This document shows, piece by piece, positions 21,440-33,817 of a stretch of DNA of 64,000 nt (position 1 is the stretch's first letter; the number at the start of each line of letters is the position of its first letter). A program made the position numbers and the translations under genes. The stretch comes from Byssothecium circinans (lineage: Eukaryota > Ascomycota > Dothideomycetes > Pleosporales > Massarinaceae), in assembly GCA_010015675.1 (NCBI GenBank), contig ML977029.1, forward strand, positions 163,954 to 227,953, written 5' to 3'. The notes under the pieces were generated by a model. It had not been told where the DNA came from and made no database searches. It saw only the letters and a program-made list of their open reading frames with translations.

Positions 21440-24400
21440 TCAGACAATACTATCCCTCACAACCGTCGCACCACCCTCGTCCCTCTTCTCCACCAGCTCC
21501 GCACTCATCTGACTATTCTGTGCATCACTAAGTGCCTTCACAATCCCACTCTCCGCCTTTTCCCTAACCAGCTGCCTGAGCGCCTGTATCAAAAAGCCCG
21601 AAAAAACATCCACACTCCACTCATCCGGGATCAGCGCAAGCACATCGGCGATATCGAACCAACCGCCGAAGCGCTCAAGTAAAGTACCGGTCTGCTCAAT
21701 ACGTTGCGATAGATCATCAAGTCGAAGAAATTCTTGGAGAAGGTAGTTGAAGAGACGCGCTTGTTCGGCTTGCGAGGGGATCTGTGATTGCGGGACGTAG
21801 CCTGAGTTTGAGGGACGGAAGATGGAGGAGCCGCCGTAGAGACAGTAGGAGACGGCGGTGTCGAAATCGCCTAGGCCGTGAGTGAGGAGGCGGAGGGCTT
21901 CTTGGTGCCGACCTTGTCTACCGTTCAGGATGATCATCTCGGGAACAAGTTCTTGCTCATACGGTTGTAACCTTGCTAGTATTGCAGGCACATCATATGT
22001 AGATGCGACCGCATGATTCGAACCTAGGAGTTGTAGCAAGCGAAGACGTGAATGAAACCACTCCGTGCCGAGCGAATTATCGGCGATGAATTGCCGGTAT
22101 GTGGGTTTGGGAGGGATGAGGATACGGTAGGTTTCGTACGATTGAAGAAGCGTTTGGCGGGTTTCGGGTGAAGTCTCGAGGGAGGTGATGACTGCGTCGA
22201 GATAGAAGGTGATGAGTTCGTTGGCGTATTGCGTGTGCTGTTTAGAGTGAGCCTCCTATGTAACATTAAGTTGAGAGAGGCGATTGACATACCTTCTTCA
22301 CGAATACCAAATACTCCAAGTACTCTTTGACAGCACCCGGAGCCTTCTCCTTGAGCACAGCGACAGCGTGTGTGGGCTCAAATCTCACTCTGCTACTGTC
22401 GTCTGCAAAAACTTGCACACCGAGCTTGGGGTTGCGGTTGGCGAGCCAGGCACCATATTCTTCGACTACGGCCTGATCACGTATCCGGATGAGATACTTG
22501 CGTACCTCACCCTCGCCGTCTACGAGTTCTCCCCCCGCATCCTCTTCGCCTTCGACAATGCGCCGCCACGTGGCGAGCACCTTAGAAGGCCGCACATTTG
22601 CCTTGCTATTGGTTTGGTAAAGTCGACTCAACACATAGAGTCGCTTGGATTCTTCAAGCAATTCGACTGCTCGATCGAAACATTCCACCTCTTTGTCTAC
22701 GAGCTCGTTCAGCTCAGCGCGCAGGGACCCGGCGGTCGCAGGCCCCTTTGGGCTCCCTTGATCGAGAAGCAACAGAATACGTAGCAACGCGGCGTCGATA
22801 CTTTGGAACACGTATGGATCATTGGTCACACTGGCCATGCCCTTCCGCCTTTTCCAGAACAACAAGTATCGCTTCACGACATTGAGAAGGTTGTCACCAA
22901 AAGGTCCTTTGACATCGGCTGGCATAGCGCCGAGGTCGTTCTGCTGCAAAAACTGTTCGACAAGCGTAGCGATGCCACCCGAAATCTGTATGCCTTCAGG
23001 CCCTTGAACCACTTCTTCATACAGTATCGGAAGCAGAGATAGGATGACTCTCGGATCAATTTCTCCCTCTATGAGCGCTTGTTCTGTGATACGTTTCTCA
23101 TTCTCGAAGATGATAATGTTAGTGCTGCTGCGGAGGATCAACTCCATCAGGAGCAGGACAGAGGCCTTCTGCCGGATATAGATGAGACTGAGGTACTCCG
23201 ACTCGTTCCGAGCTTCTTGCCCTCTTATGTCACCCAGAACAGTCTCGAGTTGACTTCTTTGCGGTTGAATGCGCACTCCGTTACCGGTCGGAGTTGATTG
23301 CGCTTCTTGCAAACGGGCGTCTAGACGGATGACTAGCGGGTTGCGGACTGTCCACCAAATCTGATTTCCTGACCAGAGGACAGTCTGTGTCTGCAGTTTT
23401 GACAAGCGCTCGGTGAACTCTGCGTCTGCCTTCTCTTGGGATGTTTTGCGCTTGCTTGTTTGCGGCGAGGATGCTGGCTGTGCAGCAGGCTGTAGACGCT
23501 TCACCATAAGCTTCGCACCAATGTCGGAGAGCACAAGATCAGTGGGTTGGACCACGGTCTGTATGCCAACTGGACCAGTGACCCGCTCGTTATTGTCCCC
23601 AGAAGCGGTGCCAAGCAAACTGAGATTCAGCCACTCCTTGTAGGATTCGCCTTCGCCAGGAGCAATGTCCCATCTTTGAATTTCTACGCCGTAGGCAATC
23701 AACCCATTCTCTTCGTGGCGAACAACTGCCATGACATAGCCCTCTTCAGCATCCATACCGGGGCCAGTCGAAGTCGAGAGATCAATACCAGTGCCATCCA
23801 CTACAATTGCCTCGGGATAGCTGTGGAAAGAGATGCTACCACGACACATGTCTCCGTCAAGATTGACAAACATACCTACACCTGCTTCTGATGGGGTGGT
23901 TCCGACAGTGAGGAGGAACTCTGTAGGGGTAGGAGAAGCAATGTGTGGCTTAAGTGGTACAAATGGCGGAGCAGATGGAATTCCTTCTGGCGCCACAGGA
24001 GTCTCTGCAGCAGAGGGCTCAGTGGGTAAAGGCTTGTCCTGAGAAGATGTGTCAGGTGGTTGTAGGCTCGATGTTCTCTCAGGATGGTGTCCACTCTGCG
24101 GTCGTGTGGGCGACCGTGCTGGTGATCGTCCTGGGACTGGAGACAAAGTTCGTGATAATGACTCTGGGACATCGAACCCAAATCGCTGGGCCGGTGGACG
24201 TGGACTGGCTGTCCGAGATGTCGGATCATTCGAACCAAAGAGTCCTAAGCTCGTGCTTCGAGCATGACCTCGCTGCTCTTCTTGCAGGCCACGAGGGTTT
24301 GCACTTGCAGATGACACACTTCTTGAAGGTGGCTGCAAGGTTGATGTTATGTCCTCAGCAGCTCCGCCTGCTTCACCGGCCTCTGGATCTAATGACGATA

Positions 24401-25115
24401 TCGGGAAGAGGCCGATCTTCCGTTGATTCTCGACATCTAAAAGCGCGTACGAGTGGGCATCTGCCGCACATGCGAAGCCATCTCGGCGGACAGAGACTAG
24501 GCAGCCAGCGTACTCTATCGTCTTCAGTGCTCTGGGAGGGGCGTCCTCTGTGAGTCGGACCATTCGAACCTTGTTCTTCTGACCGACCATGAGCACCACA
24601 GCTTCGTCTGCGTATTCTTGATCTGCATTGAGGTCGTTACCCCCGATCCACGAACACGTAAACGGCTTGGAGTTCGAGTCTGGACTCAATTCGGGTAGGG
24701 TGTAGAAGCTAAGGTAGTTGTTGCAACGAATGCACGCCTTGTTGACTTGTGGTAGCAGCAGAATCTGCTGGACCCCAGCACCAACGTCATTGTTATAAGT
24801 GGGTTCGAGTCGTGAAGCTATTATAGCTGTGGGCTCTTCGGAAGGGTCATCCGGTTCGGGAGGGAGTAGAACAAAGTGGAGGACTTCTGCGGCAGAGGTG
24901 CCGACGTAGAGGTTGCCGTCTGCGTTGATTAGTATACAGCCATTTCACCCTCCGTAATCGCTGCACATACTCCATACTTCGACACAGGTTATGCGCACGT
25001 CGGAGGCTTGCCCATCAGCGGAGAGCGGCAGGTCTGATACCAGCTTGCGGAGGATGTATGCGCCGTGCTGCGGGGAATGGCGCGCGCCCAATTGCGACTG
25101 TGATGCTTCTGCCAT
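21440..25115 (-). CDS. vps3: CORVET tethering subunit Vps3 (TRAP1/Vps39 family)
   Basis: Three exons (25115-24971, 24919-22293, 22237-21440) give about 1189 residues. The N-terminal ~400 residues resemble a CNH beta-propeller, with the start MAEASQSQ leading to NLYVGTSAAEVLHF, the usual first blade. A Ser/Pro-rich insert (about residues 210-330) is probably disordered. The rest is helical, with features of the Vps39/TRAP1 regions: LYIRQKASVLLLMELILRS, LPILYEEVVQGPEGIQISGG and EYLEYLVFVKK. Near the C-terminus is EQELVPEMIILNGRQGRHQEALRLL-like sequence (clathrin-repeat type). Vps3 is the Rab5-binding end of CORVET in endosome fusion. Vps39/Vam6 of HOPS is the main alternative, but the CNH start and TRAP1-like middle favour Vps3. 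It is divergent from the CASP gene. Confidence 0.8.
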
Positions 25116-25409
25116 GATGTGTATGCGCCGCGGTAGCCATGGCGGGCTATGGGCTGCTTTGGCAAGAGGTGCTCATGGTGGAGAGGTGGGCTTGTCGTCG
25201 TCGAGCTGCGGCCTGCAAGTTCCCCGCCCAGCCCCGATTGGGTCCGCCCGTCATCCCGATCGTGGAAGCTATATCGAACACCTGTTCACCAATGCGCCGG
25301 CAGAGATAGTGGGAGTATCTGCTTTTCTCGGCATCTCTAGCTGAAGACTACCAGCCTGACGTTTTCAATATACCAAAACCCCGCTCAACGGACGAAGAGA
25401 AGAGCAGGC
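25116..25409. promoter_or_regulatory. Shared upstream region of vps3 and CASP genes
   Basis: A 294-base divergent promoter region. No TATA box is evident, fitting two constitutively expressed trafficking genes. The spacing is seen; sharing of control is inference. Confidence 0.5.
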
Positions 25410-27758
25410 ATGGACGACGGTGTCGAGACGCTAGACGCGCAGCATCGTGTCGAGAAGGCTGGGCAAGATGCGGATGGAGACAACAAGTTCCAGAAGGCAA
25501 TCGGGGCATGGAGAAGTAGGCAGTCTCAAATAATGAACCGGAGATATGGGCTGACGATGGCGTCCAGCAATCGACTTGACCACCCTCGTTCCCCAGCTCG
25601 ATACCGTAGCCTCAGACCTCGTCGCGCACCAGAGAGACACCCTCACGCAGCGAAAGGACCTAGCACAGAAGACCAAAGACTTCAGAAAGCTAGATGACGC
25701 CAGCAAGCTCAATGACATCAAGGCGCTACTGAAATGTACGCATTGGCGGGCACAGGTCCAAGATATGTTTAAGCTAACCCTCACAGCGTACCAGGGCTTC
25801 ATTGACCTCATATCGAACCAGTCCAAGACCGTACAGGCCGCCTTCTTCCAGCTCTACTCCCCACTCTCCGAAGTCCCCGACCCATATCCCCTCCTCGAAG
25901 CCTCCATAGACTCGCTAGTCACGGCCGAAGAGACGGTACCGAAGCTCACGTCCGAGAACGACCATCTCCAAAAGAACGTTGCGAAGTTGACCACACAATT
26001 AGAAGAGGCGGAGAAGAAGCTCGAGGAAGAGCGGGCTGCGCGCAAAGAGCTGGAGGACGCCAAGGACAGCAAGGTGAAGGATGTGGAAGCCTCGTGGTCT
26101 GCGGTTCTGAGCGAAAAGCAAGACAACTGGGAGGCGAAAGAGAAGAGCTTGGAAGAAAAGGTTGAGAACCAAGACCGCCTGCTGAAGGAGCTCAAGGCCA
26201 GCTATGAAGTCTCGCAGAGGCTTGGGAAGGGCGAGGATGCAGAGGGAGAAGCCGGCCGGGGCGCTACGGCTGCTGAGCTCGAGATCGTCAGTTCTGAGTT
26301 GGAGCGGACAAGCCACCGCTTAGCTGAGGTGGAGGCACGTAATGAGCAACTTCGCCTTGAACTGGCACAGTCGGCATCAGCGCAAGCGACTCAACAAGTA
26401 CCAGTAGAAGACGACCCGGCATTCCTCCGACTGCGATCTGAGAATTCATCACTTCTGCGGAAGTTGGAAACCGCTCGATTCGAGAAGGACTCCGAACGAA
26501 CGCGCCTGCAGACGGAAACACGCAGCTTGGAACGGGAGATCAAGAACCTCAAAGGTGAAAAGGATGCTTTGCGCGAGAAGGTACAGAAGTGGGGCGACTA
26601 CGATAATGTGAAACAGGAGCTCGAAGTGCTCAAAGTAAGTACCCTCTCGATCAGGGCTTGTTCAGGACTAACAATTGGCAGTCGATAGAATTCGCAACCG
26701 GCGATGACGACGACGAAGCCACCGAGCTCGCTCTCTCGCACAACGGCACGCCCCACAAAGGGAAAGGAGAAACCCTCGAACAACTCCTCCTCGCCCGCAA
26801 CAAGAAGCTCAGCAACGAGCTCACAGTCCTCCGCGTCTCCCACCAAGACCTCCAGAGCCGCCTCGAAGCGCTCCAAGAAGAGCTCTCAACCACAAACATG
26901 GAGCTAGAAAAGTCGCGAAACCTAAACGAAACCCTCGAAGCCGATCTAGAAAAAGTGCAACAAGAAGCCACAAACGCCTTCGACCCCTCGGCAATGTCCG
27001 TAGCAGGCACCTACACCTCACGATACCCGCAATCCTCCTTCGCAGGCACCCGCCGCGGCGGAGGAAGATCCTCACCCACCTCTTCCATAATCTCGGGCTT
27101 CGACCCAGCCCACGCGCCGCAGTCCCTCTCCGCGCTCCGCGCAGGCGGCGAACCCATGGGCGGCGGCTCCGGGATCCTCCCCATGGTAACGGCGCAAAGA
27201 GACCGCTTCAAGAAGCGCAACGCCGAACTCGAAGCCGAGCTCCAAAAGACATACCAAAACGTGTCCTCCCTCCGCTCAGAAGTCGCTTCCCTGCAAAAAG
27301 ACAACCTCGACTTGTACGAGAAGACGAGATATGTATCCAGCTACAACCGCTCCAGCGGCGGCGGCCCGGCCTCTTCAGCTTCCTCGTATGCTGCGAATCC
27401 TAATCCCTCTAAAATCCACATCTCGGACAGCACGTCTTCGGGCCTCACTATGGATCGCTATCGATCGCAGTACGAATCCAACATCTCGCCCTTTGCGCGG
27501 TTCAGGGGGAGCGAGACGGCGAGGGCGCTGAGGCGAATGCATGTTTTGGAGCGCATGGTGTTCCGGGTGACGAAGTTCGTGCTGCAGACGCGCGCGACGA
27601 GGAATTTGTTTGCGGGGTATTTGCTTGGACTGCATTTCTTGCTGTTCTGGATGCTGTGGAGTTATGGGGGTGAGCATGCGGTTGTGGCGGCGGGACCGAT
27701 TGCTGCTGCTGCGGCGGCGGCGGCGCCGAAGGAGGGTTTGGGGGACGCCGGGGCGTGA
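25410..27758 (+). CDS. CASP/Coy1 Golgi membrane coiled-coil protein
   Basis: Four exons (25410-25515, 25568-25735, 25787-26634, 26682-27758) give 732 residues. The N-terminus has the conserved CASP block: FQKAIGAWR, then IDLTTLVPQLDTVASDLVAHQRD and ALLKSYQGFIDLISNQSK. Most of the middle is coiled coil. The C-terminal CASP domain shows QRDRFKKRNAELE, SLQKDNLDLYEKTRY and a single transmembrane helix near the end (LFAGYLLGLHFLLFWMLW). This is the layout of a tail-anchored golgin (yeast Coy1, animal CASP) involved in intra-Golgi tethering. After the membrane segment there is an Ala-rich tail. All introns are GT-AG of about 47-52 nt. Confidence 0.93.
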
Positions 27759-28825
27759 GGAGTGGGGGTTTGATGATGTTGTGGTGGTGGATTGTGGGAT
27801 GTTCTGGTTTGTGTGTTGTATTAGTAGTGGCGTTTTCAGGGTTGCTGGATGGAGTCTGGGGTGCATGTATGGGCACTTGGATGTTATCGGCACTTGGGTG
27901 TATGCGTTATGTAGAATCATAGCGGCATTAGGTTTTTCTTCCAAGTGACGGCGAGCGTGTAACACAAATGTGTTTTTCCGGGGTGTACAGTACGTGGGGA
28001 GAATTGACCATGACTCTTGCGGCCATGTTACCTTGAGACTTGACAGGAGTAAAAGTAGGTATGAACGGGCATTCTACCTTTTTAAAAAATATGTGAAGAT
28101 ATACATATATATATATCTACCCTGCGGCGCGGTGTATTAGTATAGAAAACACCATGAGTCGTTTTTCCTCGACAAAAATATCCGGTACGCTTGCCCCGCA
28201 GTCTAGAGCATGCGTTCATCGCCAAGATGTGAATGCATGGATGCGTCGTGCGGAATCTTCCGCGTCCGTATCTCATTTCCATCTCAACTCTCCCCTCCAC
28301 CCTCATGGGGACTTTATTCCATGCCCACAGCCATCGATTTCTGTGATCAACCCATCTCTACCTATCCATTATAATAACGCCCCTTGATAGCGCCTATATA
28401 GCGGAATGAAATATAGCTAGCGGAGACGTTCCGCGCTACATGGCTACTTGCGCTGCAGCTTGAGCTCTTTTGGGGATGTAGACGCGAAACGTGCAGACGG
28501 CACGGCGGGGAGCTTGATAGGATGCTGCACAAGGCTTATCGTATCGTGAGCAAGGGCAAAAAGATACTGTACCAGCATGGCAATGATAAGCTCTCCCGGG
28601 TGGGAGGTCAAGCTTCTCGGGAACCTATAAGATGGGTGGGTGGATGGAGAAGCTGAGCTGCAGTCTTGCGGTCGTTTGTGTAACGAATGTGTTGTATGCT
28701 CTGACGTCTTTTTAGGTGGTAGACTACCCGGTCTCTTCCTTTTTTGTTGTTGTTGCTGCTGTTGCTCGATTAAACTTCCGTCAGAAGCTCTTGTAGAGAG
28801 ACATTGATTTTGCAGAGTTTATGCA
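27759..28825. other. Intergenic, CASP to permease
   Basis: About 1.07 kb holding the CASP 3' region and permease promoter. It contains an AT-dinucleotide run (about 28100-28118) and a TTG/CTG triplet run (about 28742-28766). No gene is supported. Confidence 0.5.
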
Positions 28826-30850
28826 ATGGTCAGGGAATCAGGGAAACATGATCCAGAGCGTCAAGCTTCGTTGACGGGCGTCGCGGAGGGTCTTGCGAGT
28901 GAAGATGACGCTGCTGTTCTAGGTGAGCTCTCCTCATCTCAATCGATTAAAATGTCCAAACGATACTGATGATCGAATTAGCAAAGCTGGGCTACAAGCA
29001 AGAGCTGCGTCGAAACTTCGGACTCATTGAAGTCTTTGGAATCGCGTTCTCCATCATGGGACTCTTGCCTTCGATTGCATCGACGCTGGCTTACTCCCTA
29101 CCCGCGGGTCCTGCTGGACTTGTCTGGGTTCGTTCATGGAAGACTGATTTGCAAACTAGAGGGAGATACTAACCAAGCTCTAGGGATGGTTTACCGCCAG
29201 CGGCTTCATCTTCGTCGTCGGTCTCGCTATGGCTGACTTGGGCTCCGCAATGCCTACTTCCGGCGGTCTTTACTGGTGGACGCACTATTTCGCCTCGCCG
29301 TACACTCGCAACGCGCTGTCCTTTCTCGTTGGGTACAGCAATACACTTGGACTTGTTGGCGGGCTGTGTAGTATTGATTATGGGTTTGCGCTTATGTTTG
29401 TGTCGGTGATTGTGATTGCGAGGGATAGCGAGTGGGAACCGAGTAACGGGATTGTGTATGTGGTGTTTATGTGCTGTGTGCTGGTACATGGGGTGCTTGC
29501 TAGTACCATCTCGAAGGCGATGGCGAAATTGCAGACGGTTTTTGTCATGTGAGTATTTGCCTTCTTCTTGAGGTTTGGGGACTTGATAGTTGGGGAAGGG
29601 GCCGTATTCGCACCTGTCATACCATACGACGTTACATCATCAGCTTGAAATCACCTACTGACTAACTTCACAGCGCGAACTTCATCCTAATCGGCGCCAC
29701 AATCATCGCCCTCCCAATCGGTAGAGCAAGCCAGCGAAACGATGGGAAATTCATCTTCGGCACCACTGCGAACTTGACAACATGGTCTCCGGGCTTTGCT
29801 TGGTTCTTGAGCTGGCTCAGTCCGATTTGGACGATTGGCGGCTTCGACAGCTGTGTGCATATGTCCGAGGAGGCATCGAATGCGACGAAAGCTGTACCGT
29901 ATGGTATCCTCATGAGCATCGGAAGCTGTTGGTTCTTTGGCACAATCATCTGCATTGTCATCGCAGCGTGTATTAACACTGACATTGAATCCGTTCTCGG
30001 CTCGTCTTTCGGGCAGCCCATGGCGCAGATATACTACGATGCGTTAGGGAAGAAGGGCGCACTTGGACTTATGAGTCTACTTTTCATCGTCCAATTTCTT
30101 ATGGGGCTCAGTATTCTTGTGGCTGTGAGCCGTCAAAGTTGGGTAAGCCTTGCTTTATCTCTCAAATGCGGATTGGAGATTGACAATATGCATGCAGGCC
30201 TTCTCTCGCGACGGCGCTTTGCCATTCAGCACATTCTTCCGCAGAGTCTCACCTCGCCTCCTCATCCCCGTCAGAGCTGTGTGGGGATGTGTACTCGTCG
30301 CCTGTGTTTTAGGCTTGCTTTGTCTCATCGCTCCAGCAGCAGCGTCCGCGTTGTTCTCTCTCGCCGTCGCAGCGAACAACGTGGCGTGGGGCACACCCAT
30401 CTTTTGTCGTCTTGTGTGGGGCCAGAAGAAGTTTAAGCCAGGACCCGTGTACACCGGCGACAAGCTTTCCACACCCATTGGGTGGTTGGCAATCGCGTTC
30501 CTCATCTTTGGCATCATCCTTGCCATGTTTCCCGCTTCTGGTCCGAACCCCACGCCAGAAACCATGAATTATACCGTGGTTGTGAATTGTGCTGTTTGGG
30601 GAGGATCTTTGCTTTACTACTTCGTCGGTAAGTTGTCTGGGGTAACACTCATGATCACGGGTGCTAACGAATTGAAGATGCTAGAAAGTGGTTCACGGGC
30701 CCCAAGATCACACTCAGCGAGGACGACTTGACTGAGGAACAACAAGCTGCCATTCGCGAAGAGGGTCTGCATATTGAAGGTGTGCCTACATCAACCAAGG
30801 ACACTGAAGGAGTGGCTATCGCAAAGGTCAACTCGCATACAAAAGCGTAA
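28826..30850 (+). CDS. APC-family amino acid/choline/GABA-type permease
   Basis: Six exons (28826-28922, 28982-29127, 29184-29548, 29674-30142, 30198-30627, 30678-30850) encode 559 residues. The N-terminal cytosolic part leads to LGYKQELRRNFGLIEVFGIAFSI, the start of TM1 in the fungal amino acid/choline transporter family (Uga4-like). Next is TSGGLYWW, a family motif. About twelve hydrophobic segments follow. FDSCVHMSEEASNATKAVPYGI is the conserved segment after TM6, and AFSRDGALPFS with FRRVSPRLLIPVRAVW marks the loop before TM9. The exact substrate (GABA, choline, polyamine or other amines) cannot be deduced. ATG 28821 is out of frame, so 28826 is used. Confidence 0.92.
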
Positions 30851-32077
30851 AATATCACCAGAGTTAGCTGCGGTCTTTCAATGGCTGCATCAAGATGTTC
30901 TATACTCACTTTAGAGTTTGGGAAAGGGTACTTCTCGGTGCGAATATTTTCTGCTGTCAGTTGATGGAAGCCGAGATCACGTCTTCGCCCCTCCAACAGA
31001 AGCGCTCGCCTTCAATAATTACCAGTAAGATAAGAAAACCGAGCGCCCAGCCAAACATACAAGTCAATGTCTCCAAAGTCCGCGGAATGGGACTTGCCAC
31101 ATCACTAACCTACACTTTCCTTGCCCTACCTCGTAGCTACACACGCATACCGAACCTTACCACGCCATTCTCCATCAAAGCGAGCGCGACTACTCCAGAG
31201 CGAGAGCACCTTAAGCACACCGCTTAATTCTACATACACCATATCCAGGCCTACGAACCAACATGGCCTGTTAGAGGACAATTGAAAAACTCCAAGTGTA
31301 CTATAAGCCTAACTTTCTTGCCGAACGAATCCCGTGGACTCCATGTAACGGAAAGCGAAGAATTACCCTACGCTACCATTCCAGTGGTTGGAAGCCCGCT
31401 TCCATCTACCTTGTATTCGTCGCGGTAGCTCTGCTCGGAATTATCATTACCATTCGCTTCCATGCCAGTGAGTGAGCACAATATCCTGGCCTGAATGGTG
31501 ATGGGGTATATCTATCCACCAACACACTCCCAGTCATTTTTACCGTGCCTATAAAGGCAGGCAGCTGGGTGTACGAAATAAGATATGTTATATGTAGCTG
31601 TAGTCCACTTTTAAATCAGTGTCCACGCAGATACAGATGTTAGCGAAGTTGAGATCTAGAAAGAAAGTTGGATGGAGCGTATCCAGCCCAGCTTACGGAG
31701 TAAGTCGGTGCACGGTTGAATATAGATAGTGGCACGTTCTATCTATCGTTCCATTAATTGTGTAATCAACCAGACTAGAGGCTTTATAACTAGTAGGAAG
31801 AGCTTAGTTACGCAATATATACGTCTTTTCTAAATCAAGCTGTCGGATCTGATCATCATTTCGGTCGTATGCCTAACATGTGTGTGCGCGCGCGAGAGAG
31901 AGAAGTTTTCGACGTGACAAGTATCCTTCATTCACCATGTCATACACTGACCGTATTAGGTATCACACCTCCCCAAAGCATATTCATCCAAACTAAACTA
32001 AACACAGCGAACATAAAAACCCCCCCTCCCCCCTCCCCCCTTCCCCTTCATCACCATCCCCCCCACCAACCCCATCA
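30851..32077. other. Intergenic, convergent permease and protease 3' ends
   Basis: About 1.2 kb between two stop codons, A/T-rich near 31550-31850. It contains a (TG)/(CG)/(GA) dinucleotide run at about 31880-31905 and a long C-rich tract (about 32019-32065). No gene seen. Confidence 0.5.
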
Positions 32078-33687
32078 TCATCGAAGCCCAGCCTGATCCG
32101 CAAACCCAATCCTCGGCATAGTCGCACCCTGCTCATGAACCACAAACTTGCTCTTAAGGAAGATATCCCCAAAGATACTAAACGGCAGACCGTCATTAAC
32201 CTGCATGCCGCCGAAGCACGTCGAGCTCCCCGTCTGCACGGGGGCGTAGTTGATATACTTCCCGGGGATGCGCTGCTTGACGCCCTGGAACGTGAGCGAG
32301 AAGTCGGGCAGCGCGGCCGAGCAGGGGAACACGTAGCCGCCGTAGGTAGCGCTGTTGGAGGAGCCGCTGACCTTGGCGTAGTACGCTCTGACGACGGCGG
32401 GGGGAAGGTAGAGGAGCGTGGTGCCCGTGTCGGTGATGCCGTTGATGGAGGATGTGACGGTGGTGCCGGTCCCGATGGTGTAGCCTGAGAAGGTGATTTG
32501 CCAGAAGCCTTGGCTGGTGTCGACGTTGCCGTAGGTGAGGGCGCCCGTGTACTTTGATGTGTCGATGAAGCCGAAGTCGTAGGTTCCTGCGGCGTGGTAC
32601 TTGAGGGTGGCGGCGAAGAGGGGCTTGGCGAGTTGTGTGCGCACCGTGTCGAACCAGGTTTTCTGGGGGGTGGGCGTGATGGTGTTGAGGGTGGAGAAGG
32701 AGAGGCCGAGGAGGCCGTCTGTGTCGACGTCCTGTGCGAAGGCGGTGGAGACTGAGGTCGCTGCCTCGACGGCTTGCGTGGTGGCGGTTACGCCGCCTAC
32801 GACGACTTTGTCGGCGTACACTTTGCCGGATGCACCGGATCCGTCGCCGTAGGATATCCTCCACCTTGCGCCGGAGACTTCCTTGGCGGGATTGACAGTG
32901 TAGTAGTCGTGGCCGGATAGTTGGGACTGCGCTTGTAGGGAAGAAAAGACCCATCTAGAAGAGTTAGTGATAGTCAACAAAATGAGATTGTAAGACTCGT
33001 ATAGAACAGGATGTAGAGTCTGTTCATAGTTGCCACGCATATGCAGTGTTCGCCGTGTAGATCATAGTCCTAGGGTAGTAGTTTGGGGACGCTTTCAAAG
33101 TTCGAATTCTGCGAAAGTGTACCCAGACTGCTTGCACATGGCTGAACACCGCTGATGCGCTTCACACATCACTCCACCCTAAAGCAGAAACAAATTCTTC
33201 CCATTCCTGTTAAAGAAGAGACAATCCACTTGCTGTTTCGTCAAGCACACGGCCGAACGGGAAGAAGTGATGCTCGCCAGGGTGAATGCGTCTTGGCGCA
33301 GAAACAATATGTATAAAACAAATACATCACTTACAGATCGCCGCTACCCGTGTCAAAGTCCAAATGGACCGTCTTCCCCGCAATCTCTACAGGACTCAGG
33401 TAGAGAGAGTCGTATGCATCGCCGGGGACAGCAGGCGCGGAGCCGTTATCAGCCTGGATGGCAACATCATTCTCAGAGGGGCCGCGCTCGGCAGCCTTCA
33501 GTATGTGGTCGGGCACAGCCTTGCCGAATTTGCGAAAGGTTTTGGCGACGGAGGCAGGGCCGTTCTTAAGGAAGATCTTACGCTCGACTTGCTGGACGCT
33601 GAACTCGCGCTTCTTGAGCTCGACGGGGGTGGCGAGAGCACTGCCGACGAGGGCCAGCGCTGCCGTGATTGTAGCGAAGGAAGGCAT
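32078..33687 (-). CDS. Secreted pepsin-like aspartic protease (aspergillopepsin type)
   Basis: Two exons (33687-33335 and 32954-32078; the intron of about 380 nt is long for this genome) encode 409 residues. Seen: signal peptide [19 protein letters not shown], a propeptide with a KKR site, then the mature enzyme. First catalytic Asp in DTGS at about 112-115, the flap [11 protein letters not shown], and second catalytic Asp in DTGT at about 293. [13 protein letters not shown] and a later Cys (SSTCFGG) give the usual single disulfide. Ends with [14 protein letters not shown] and IGFA, typical of the family. It is an extracellular endopeptidase active at acid pH, used for feeding or host penetration; the role is inferred. 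Confidence 0.94.
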
Positions 33688-33810
33688 GGTGACTGAATGG
33701 ACGGCTGCCGAAGATAAGTCGAGATGAGGTAGGAGGGGAAAGGCGGTAGTCCTCAGTGAGTGATTGACTGCGAGGATAAAGGCACAACAAAAGTGCGGGA
33801 ATAGACCTGT

Positions 33811-33817
33811 CTTTATA
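33811..33817 (-). promoter_or_regulatory. TATA-like box of the aspartic protease gene
   Basis: CTTTATA on the plus strand reads TATAAAG on the minus strand, about 125 bases upstream of the protease ATG. Position and orientation fit a TATA box of a regulated gene. Confidence 0.45.

Noticed and set aside
23000..24690. Second gene starting at the MSPDSNSK residue of the vps3 frame
   Set aside because: The frame continues upstream without a stop into the CNH start (NLYVGTSAAEVLHF), so this is internal to vps3.
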